DNA from: an uncultured Desulfobulbaceae bacterium | GTDB taxonomy: Bacteria; Desulfobacterota; Desulfobulbia; Desulfobulbales; Desulfobulbaceae | Direction: 5' to 3' | Length of the DNA: 20,615 nt | Assembly (NCBI GenBank): GCA_947260045.1 | Contig: CAMYOP010000008.1 | Location: forward strand, 1-20,615 | Shown here: piece by piece, positions 15,054-20,615 of the stretch | How positions within the stretch are numbered: position 1 is the stretch's first letter | Layout: each line of letters begins with the position of its first letter | Notes under the pieces: model-generated | What the model was told of the DNA's origin: nothing | Database searches by the model: none | The model's input: the letters and a program-made list of their open reading frames with translations, nothing else | Translations under genes and position numbers: made by a program

Positions 15054-17222
15054 ATGAATAAATCGAGTATCGCCTATAAAATCAACATTGGGACCGCCGT
15101 ACTTGTTGGATTGCTGCTTCTGCTCGGTCTTGTTTCTTTTCTTGGTGTAAGCGGAATGATGGGGAGTGTTCGTCATATTAATAACGGGATGGTCAAACTG
15201 GACACAAACCTGAAAGAATCAATTCTTGAGATCAGCAGTCTTGAAAGAATGATGGAGACTCTGAAGGAAACTCAAGAACAGTTTGCAATTTTACAAAATA
15301 TGCAACAGAGCCTTGAAGCAAGCAAAAAAGATACAGAAAAAATCGGTATAGAACTTGAAGCAATCCAAAAGACTTCAAGTAAGCAAACCAAACACCTTGG
15401 TTCTATCAAGAATAACTCCACACTACTCATCAACGAAATAAACATTTTATCTATAGATATCAAAACTTTAACCACAACTGCTGAACGCATTAACAAAAAA
15501 ATACTGCGCATTTATATAGGTTTTTTCAACTACCTCAATGAATTTTCACCTACGGTTGATGAACCCCTTGAAGATATCAAATCCATCTATGAAGATTTAG
15601 AAATAATAAGCGAATTATTTGCAAAACACACTCTACAGGATCACATACAAGAAGGCCAAGCTTCAGAAATACTGGAAAAAATAAAACACAATCTGAAACG
15701 TTTTCGCTATTATATGAAACAACTAGGGGAGACTTCAAGTACGACCCAAATTAGCGAATTGAAAAAGCCTCTGGTGAAATTTGGCACCGCTATCATCAGT
15801 GCAACAGATGAACTCCTCAAGCTCAGTAATTCTATTGCTGATTCACACATAAATGACACCCTTGCAACGGTCTCAAAATCAGAAAAAACGACAGAGGAAG
15901 CAGTCAATGCTAATAAAGTTTCCGTACAAATTATTGAGTCCTCTGTTGGCCTGACCAAGGAATCCAGTAAAAACATAGGAAACATGACGGACCAGCTTTC
16001 CCTGGCTATTGCTGGCATATCTGAAGCGATGCAATCCATGCCTGAAGCAATAAAAGATGCAACAGGTGCAATGGTAAAACTACAAAAAACCGTGCCCCTT
16101 ATTCAGGATGCTGTTACATCTGCCAAGTCTTCGGTTTCCCAAGCCATAATTATAAGAATCGCTGTGCTTTTTGTCTGCTTGGCAGCAGTAGCATTTGGCG
16201 TTTATGTTGGTCTTTCAGTCAACAAAAAGGTTGTTTTACCGCTAACACGTTTTACAGATGGACTACACCGAGCGTCACAAAACAATTTAACCGTAGTTAT
16301 CGACCCTGATGATACTGATGGTGAATTAAGAAGCCTGATTGAGGGAACCAATAATCTGATTCAAAACTTTCAAAGATCTGTTCTTGGTATAAAATCGCTC
16401 AGCGGGCTGCTTGCAGAAAATGCAGGTAAACTTGGCCAGACATCCAAGGAAACTGCTGATTCATTGAAAGATCAGAATCAACGTACTGTAGATGTCTCTG
16501 TTGCCACAGACGAAATAACCAAATCTTCCAATGAAATTGCCCAAAATATTGTCAAAACAGAGGCTCAAACCAAAGAAGTTTCTGACTATGTCAGGGTAGG
16601 AGAAAATACAATTGGCGAAATGACTCAATTAACAGAAGAAATCAACACTTCATTACAAAAATCCATTGCCAGCATTCAAGGCTTAAAAGCGGATTCTGAC
16701 AAAATTGGCTCAATCATTACGATTATTAACGAAATTGCTGACCAAACAAACCTGCTTGCCTTAAACGCTACCATTGAAGCCGCCAGAGCTGGTGAGCATG
16801 GTAGAGGTTTTTCTGTGGTTGCTGAAGAAGTCAAACAGTTGGCGAAAAAAACCTCTGCTTCAACCAAAGGGGTCTCTGAAATAATTGATGGAGTCAGGGA
16901 CAAAATTATTCCTACCTTGAAAGAAATTGCACTCTGCGGTGAAAAGGTAAACGAGGATCAGGAAAAATGTTTTGAAGTCAGTAAGCGTTTGAACTCCATT
17001 ACATCTTCCACCGAAACACTCCTTTTTCAGACAACAACTATTGCCAATGCAACCGAAGAGCAAAGCATTATGTTTCCCAAAATGGAAGAGAACCTCCAGA
17101 ACATAACAAAGATTTGTGCCCACACCTCATCCCTCATGAATAATGTGGAAGCAATGGTTTATGATCTCAATAAATTATCTCAAAATTTGCTGGACGAGTT
17201 GGCACACTTTAAAGTGAATTAA
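15054..17222 (+). CDS. Methyl-accepting chemotaxis protein
   Basis: A 722-residue transmembrane chemoreceptor. One helix near residues 12-33 and another near 365-388 enclose a periplasmic region of about 330 residues that is almost wholly helical and rich in Lys/Glu/Ser/Thr, without a Cache or PAS pattern that I can recognise. A HAMP linker follows (about 389-440). The cytoplasmic signalling domain (about 441-722) has the highly conserved hairpin tip ADQTNLLALNATIEAARAGE and GRGFSVVAEEVKQLA (562-596), which binds CheA and CheW. The C-terminus has no obvious CheR-binding pentapeptide. AAGGA lies about 12 bases before the ATG. It follows the haem-binding protein gene after 112 bases with a hairpin between; the ligand is unknown. 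Confidence 0.93.
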   Translation: MNKSSIAYKINIGTAVLVGLLLLLGLVSFLGVSGMMGSVRHINNGMVKLDTNLKESILEISSLERMMETLKETQEQFAILQNMQQSLEASKKDTEKIGIELEAIQKTSSKQTKHLGSIKNNSTLLINEINILSIDIKTLTTTAERINKKILRIYIGFFNYLNEFSPTVDEPLEDIKSIYEDLEIISELFAKHTLQDHIQEGQASEILEKIKHNLKRFRYYMKQLGETSSTTQISELKKPLVKFGTAIISATDELLKLSNSIADSHINDTLATVSKSEKTTEEAVNANKVSVQIIESSVGLTKESSKNIGNMTDQLSLAIAGISEAMQSMPEAIKDATGAMVKLQKTVPLIQDAVTSAKSSVSQAIIIRIAVLFVCLAAVAFGVYVGLSVNKKVVLPLTRFTDGLHRASQNNLTVVIDPDDTDGELRSLIEGTNNLIQNFQRSVLGIKSLSGLLAENAGKLGQTSKETADSLKDQNQRTVDVSVATDEITKSSNEIAQNIVKTEAQTKEVSDYVRVGENTIGEMTQLTEEINTSLQKSIASIQGLKADSDKIGSIITIINEIADQTNLLALNATIEAARAGEHGRGFSVVAEEVKQLAKKTSASTKGVSEIIDGVRDKIIPTLKEIALCGEKVNEDQEKCFEVSKRLNSITSSTETLLFQTTTIANATEEQSIMFPKMEENLQNITKICAHTSSLMNNVEAMVYDLNKLSQNLLDELAHFKVN

Positions 17223-17294
17223 AACTTTTTATATGAAATGACCTTTTCTCTAAGTTTTCAAAGGGCAAAAAAAATTAGATGGACTAGATGGCTC

Positions 17295-17629
17295 TTACAA
17301 ATCTTTTATCCCTTGCCTTAAAAGAGTTATATATTCATGCCAATGACTGGGAGGGGCGGTAATTTTGAAGCCCGCTTGTTTGTGTTTTTTGTCAGAATTA
17401 AAAAGGACCCAACATGCCTGAATTGAATTCTTCACGTTAAGGCTAGGGCCATGTACTAAGGAAATACAATTTTTGGGACCAGTGTCAAAATCAACGGGTA
17501 GCTGGTTTATTTTAAATCCCTGATAGGAAATATCATCCACTGGGCATCGTAGGTGAATCGACTGTCAGAAACTGTAGAAATAATTTCATTCACTCTGAAA
17601 CGTTCTAATTTCCTGCGTTCTTCAAGCAT
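17295..17629 (-). pseudogene. PilZ-domain gene broken by a frameshift
   Basis: Two overlapping minus-strand frames together encode one PilZ (c-di-GMP-binding) domain. The first, from ATG 17629 (or TTG 17692) to a stop at 17507-17509, begins MLEERRKLERFRVNEI and carries the RxxxR motif (RKLER). The second, shifted by one base, carries the matching DxSxxG motif in VDDISYQGFKI, then a strand-rich tail with CWVLFNSDKK and AGFKIT, and ends at 17295. The break must lie between about 17560 and 17535. Neither frame alone would bind c-di-GMP. It is a pseudogene or an assembly/sequencing error. The intact protein would be about 111 residues. Confidence 0.7.
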
Positions 17630-17843
17630 AGTTTTTCTATATAATAATATTAATAATTCATGAAATTTGGATATTCTTGGGATATGCAACAAATTGTTTC
17701 AATATGTTAGTTACCGTGTATCATCAATTGCAATCCAAACAAAAAGTTTAAACGAAATCTCATTATTCAACCTGTAACTCACTTTACCCTTAACAGATAT
17801 TTACCGAACACCCCAAAATCTTAGCAAACAACTGTTATTAAAC

Positions 17844-18236
17844 ATGAAAATTTCTCAATCAATATTAAATCAGATAATATCCCATGGTCAAAAAGAATTA
17901 CCAAATGAGGCATGCGGTCTACTTGCTGAGAGTGGAGGTGTGATAAAAAAACATTACGAATTAACAAACATTGAACCTGCACCAAATCACTATTCCGTGG
18001 ATCCTCTTGAACAATTAGCTGCTGATAAAGATGCACGGGCAAGTAAACTTACACTCTGCGCAATATATCACAGTCATCCCATTTCACCAGCCTGGCCATC
18101 TCCTGAAGATATCCTCCTTGCTTATGACTCAGATATCAGCTATTTGATAGTTTCCTTCAACATGCCTGAAACTATCATAAAATCATTTAAAATTGAGAAT
18201 GGGGAAGTGAGAGAAGAGAATATTGATATTGTGTAG
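17844..18236 (+). CDS. JAMM/MPN+ (M67) metallopeptidase-like protein
   Basis: A 130-residue cytoplasmic zinc hydrolase of the JAB1/MPN/Mov34 family. All elements of the JAMM motif are present: Glu22 in NEACGLL, then HSHP (76-79) and PSPED with Ser86 and Asp89, arranged H-x-H-P-x6-S-x2-D. Bacterial single-domain members cut or process ubiquitin-like sulfur carriers (ThiS/MoaD/CysO type) or act near cysteine synthesis genes; none of those genes is adjacent here, so the substrate is unknown. No signal peptide or membrane segment is seen. The ribosome binding site is weak. It converges with the Trm5-like gene, only 21 bases apart. Confidence 0.88.
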   Translation: MKISQSILNQIISHGQKELPNEACGLLAESGGVIKKHYELTNIEPAPNHYSVDPLEQLAADKDARASKLTLCAIYHSHPISPAWPSPEDILLAYDSDISYLIVSFNMPETIIKSFKIENGEVREENIDIV

Positions 18237-18257
18237 CAGATGCATGCCGTAGCAGGA

Positions 18258-19082
18258 TTACACCACCTGTGCATCAACACAAATACGATATTTTTTAGGA
18301 CTGCAGTGACCACAGACTGTAACTGTTGAATGAGTACTTTGTCGTTTGTTTACAAAGCAAGCATTTATCACTTTTTGCGTAGAATTCTCAAAGTTTTCTT
18401 TTATTTGAAAATCATAAAAATGAAGGACTCCATTTGCCTTTAGAGAAGAAAGCGCAATGTCCAAGAAATTCTCTGCCGTTCCCGGTAACGGCATTAATAT
18501 TCTGTCGAACTTTCTTTTGAGCGCTGGCAAAATGTCTATCACGTCACCATGTATTAGCCTGACATTTTTTACCTTTTTGTTTAGCTTATAACTCTCCTGG
18601 GCATATAAATGAGCATCATGATTTTTTTCTATGCCCACAATTTCGGCTGCCTCACTATTGTTAGAGATAACCAGAGGAAAAGCCCCAACACCTGAAAACA
18701 TTACAAGTATTTCCTCACCGTACTTCACCAGCCTCGATACTCGCAACCTCTCATTACTGCTTCTTACCGAGAAATAAGTCTTTTCAGGGTTAAGTTGGAA
18801 AATAACACCAGATTCCCTATGCAAGGTTTCCTTTCTCTTTTCTCCAGCAATAATTTTTAATGAAGTAGTCCTGAATTCTCCACTGACATTGCCATCACGT
18901 TTGGCAACCACCTGAATGTTTTTAAGCATGCCCAGAAGGGTCTCTCCAATAATAGTCTCTTTTTCTTCAAGCTCTGGTGGGATTATTATGATTGCTATAT
19001 CGCCGACTACATCAAATGATCCTACGAGAAGCGCTCGTTCTTGTGGCGATAAATAATCATGTAGCGCATCTTTTAGCTTCAT
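18258..19082 (-). CDS. Trm5/TYW2-like class I SAM-dependent RNA methyltransferase
   Basis: A 274-residue protein resembling archaeal/eukaryal Trm5, which makes m1G37 in tRNA, and not bacterial TrmD (a SPOUT enzyme). Landmarks in order: FDVVGDIAIIIIP (23-35), GEFRTTSLKIIAGE (68-81), YFSVRSSNERLRVSRLV (103-119), the SAM-binding motif I VMFSGVGAFPLVI (127-139), IVGIEKNHDA (148-157), HGDVIDILP and DRILMPLPGTAENFL (193-207), then HFYDF. In Trm5 the last motif usually reads NLP; here it is PLP, so the catalytic Asn may be missing. The N-terminal D1 domain of full archaeal Trm5 is shortened. The ATG lies 18 bases after the stop of the histidine kinase gene, suggesting co-transcription. Confidence 0.8.
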   Translation of the reverse strand: MKLKDALHDYLSPQERALLVGSFDVVGDIAIIIIPPELEEKETIIGETLLGMLKNIQVVAKRDGNVSGEFRTTSLKIIAGEKRKETLHRESGVIFQLNPEKTYFSVRSSNERLRVSRLVKYGEEILVMFSGVGAFPLVISNNSEAAEIVGIEKNHDAHLYAQESYKLNKKVKNVRLIHGDVIDILPALKRKFDRILMPLPGTAENFLDIALSSLKANGVLHFYDFQIKENFENSTQKVINACFVNKRQSTHSTVTVCGHCSPKKYRICVDAQVV

Positions 19083-19100
19083 GACTCAAACAATCTTTCC

Positions 19101-20615
19101 CTATACGAACAACTCTGAAATGACCATGGATATATCCTCAATCTGATAGGGTTTTATAATAGCTGCGCTAAAACCATAGTCTTTATACTTTGCCATTATA
19201 GGGTCATTAGAATATCCACTTGAAACAATAACCTTCGCCTCAGAATCAAGCTTCAAAATCTCCTGCACAGCTTCTTTTCCGCCCATACCGCCAGGAATAG
19301 TCAAATCCATGATCAGCAGATCAATATATTTATCTGTGTTTTTATAGAGTTCTATTGCTTCATGACCATCGACAGCAAGTAAGACCTCGTGACCAAGGTT
19401 GGTCAGCATGGCTTCACAGACATCCCGTACCAACTCATCATCATCCATGACCAATATCCGTAGATTACGACTTTTTTCAGGAATTGTTTTTTGAGAAATA
19501 TCGAGTGTATTTTGCATGGAGGCTGGCAGGTAAATAGAAAAAGAGGTACCAGCTCCTACTTCTGATTGGGCGACTATATGACCTTGATGCCTGGAAATGA
19601 TGGAGAAAGTAATAGCAAGACCAAGACCACTTCCTTCCTGCTTGGTTGTAAAATATGGTTCAAATATTTTATCGATAATACTTGCGGGGACTCCTACGCC
19701 CTGATCATGGATTGTAATTTTAATGTATTTATTATTTTTTGGCAGAGGAACTTTTTCATCCTGAATGTTTTCTACATTCCGGCAACGGACAGCAACAACC
19801 CCTCCTTCGGGCATAGCATTTTTTGCATTTAAGATTATGTTTTGAATCACCTGGCTCATCTGCCCCCTATCAATATCCACCAGCCAAATTCCCTTGGGAA
19901 TATCATATTTACAGGCGACATTACTTCCTCTTAAGATGAAATCAGCAGAATCAACAATGACTGCTTCCATGGAGGATGTTTCTTTTATTGGCACTCCACC
20001 TTTGGAAAAGGTAAGAAGTTGCTGGGTGAGATCTTTGGCTCGGAGAGAAGCTTTCTCTGCCTCACCTACCAGAAGATATTCTTTGCTTGAGGGATCAAGT
20101 AAATGACTTATCAGGCTGAGATTTCCCAGTACAGCCATGAGTATATTGTTAAAATCATGTGCAATTCCTCCGGCCAAGACTCCAAGACTCTCTATATTTC
20201 TTGCCTGCTGAACTTGTCGTTCCAAGCTCCTGACATTTTCTTCATTTTTAATTTTTCTAGTAATATCAAGAGCTGAAAAGGTAACGCCCTTCGTTATATC
20301 TAATCGGTCAATGGGAGACGAGCGTAGATGGACATTGATATGTTCACCAGTTTTCTTTTGCCAGACAGTGATTATTTCGCCTACTTGAACCTTTTCCAAC
20401 TGGCCATATTTCACTCTGCCTACGCGGCGGAACTCATCTTCAGAGGGATAAAGTAGGCGGGCACTTTTACCAATGAGCTCGTCAACAGTATATCCTGTCA
20501 TTTCAGCGATTCTTTCACTGACCCAGGAAAACACCCGGTTATGAACTAAACCGATTCCCACGGGTGCTGTCACCAGAATACTGTTTAAGGTATCCTTACT
20601 TTTTTTAAGAATTGC
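19101..20615 (-). CDS. PAS-domain hybrid histidine kinase with receiver domain (5' end outside window)
   Basis: The frame is open to the right edge, so the N-terminus lies outside; 504 residues are visible. They begin with a PAS domain (APVGIGLVHNRVFSWVSERI, then GYTVDELIGKSARLLYPSEDEF and a PAC-like TFSALDITRKIKNEE). The kinase core follows: phospho-acceptor His near visible residue 153 in GGIAHDFNNIL, N box NIILNAKNAM, G1 DQGVGVP, F box IFEPYFTTK and G2 GSGLGLAITF. A C-terminal receiver has acidic residues in VMDDDE, the phospho-acceptor Asp near 437 in IMDLTIPGG and Lys near 488 in IIKPY. No membrane segment is seen in the visible part. A GTG at 20573 could serve as a start but would cut into the PAS domain, so the true start is upstream. 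The signal is unknown. Confidence 0.93.
   Translation of the reverse strand, partial: AILKKSKDTLNSILVTAPVGIGLVHNRVFSWVSERIAEMTGYTVDELIGKSARLLYPSEDEFRRVGRVKYGQLEKVQVGEIITVWQKKTGEHINVHLRSSPIDRLDITKGVTFSALDITRKIKNEENVRSLERQVQQARNIESLGVLAGGIAHDFNNILMAVLGNLSLISHLLDPSSKEYLLVGEAEKASLRAKDLTQQLLTFSKGGVPIKETSSMEAVIVDSADFILRGSNVACKYDIPKGIWLVDIDRGQMSQVIQNIILNAKNAMPEGGVVAVRCRNVENIQDEKVPLPKNNKYIKITIHDQGVGVPASIIDKIFEPYFTTKQEGSGLGLAITFSIISRHQGHIVAQSEVGAGTSFSIYLPASMQNTLDISQKTIPEKSRNLRILVMDDDELVRDVCEAMLTNLGHEVLLAVDGHEAIELYKNTDKYIDLLIMDLTIPGGMGGKEAVQEILKLDSEAKVIVSSGYSNDPIMAKYKDYGFSAAIIKPYQIEDISMVISELFV

Noticed and set aside
17510..17516. TTTAAAA heptamer (minus strand) directly before the stop of the first PilZ frame, resembling a -1 ribosomal frameshift site
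   Set aside because: A shift here would join the frames but leave out the conserved DDISYQG motif, which lies upstream in the second frame. The break must be earlier, so the heptamer is probably chance.
1..20615. CRISPR arrays, insertion sequences, tRNA and rRNA genes
   Set aside because: I found no regularly spaced repeats, no transposase-like protein, no tRNA T-loop pattern and no rRNA segment when reading both strands by eye. A tRNAscan and Infernal run would be needed to exclude small RNAs.

Overview
The window is about 20.6 kb of AT-rich (by eye roughly 40% G+C) bacterial DNA. It looks like a Gram-negative anaerobe or facultative anaerobe of the delta-proteobacterial type (Desulfobacterota, perhaps Desulfobulbales-like). 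This placement is an inference. It rests on a NapA of the short, Desulfovibrio-like size, multihaem c-type cytochromes beside an NrfC/NrfD-type membrane module, a SelW-like selenoprotein with an in-frame UGA, and sigma-54-type promoters.

Layout. 1-992 (minus): N-terminal part of RecN, cut by the window edge. 1162-1605: a DtxR/MntR-family metal-dependent repressor. 1665-1889 (minus): a 74-residue SelW/Rdx selenoprotein that a standard ORF search misses because codon 11 is UGA; a bacterial SECIS-like hairpin follows it. 2258-3484: a lone GspF-type inner-membrane protein closed by a hairpin. 3573-5441: RtcB RNA ligase followed by a small unknown protein and a winged-helix/zinc-ribbon protein, probably one operon. 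5497-7074 (minus): a TPR-methyltransferase.

7349-13508 is the centre of the window: napD, napA, a NapB-like cytochrome with four haem motifs, a second tetrahaem cytochrome, a Tat-exported ferredoxin-like subunit and an NrfD/PsrC-type membrane subunit, ending in a strong intrinsic terminator. The likely electron path is quinol -> NrfD-like -> FeS protein -> tetrahaem proteins -> NapA -> nitrate in the periplasm. The usual NapC or NapGH quinol dehydrogenases are absent from this cluster. A sigma-54-type promoter (7290-7305) with two matching inverted repeats 86 and 119 bases upstream of the predicted start precedes napD.

14015-14941 encodes a secreted ethylbenzene-dehydrogenase-type haem-binding protein behind its own sigma-54-like promoter. 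15054-17222 encodes a chemoreceptor. Then come a frameshifted PilZ gene (17295-17629, minus), a JAMM/M67 metallopeptidase (17844-18236), an archaeal-type Trm5-like tRNA methyltransferase (minus), and a PAS hybrid histidine kinase (minus) that runs off the right edge. No tRNA, rRNA, CRISPR array or insertion sequence was seen.
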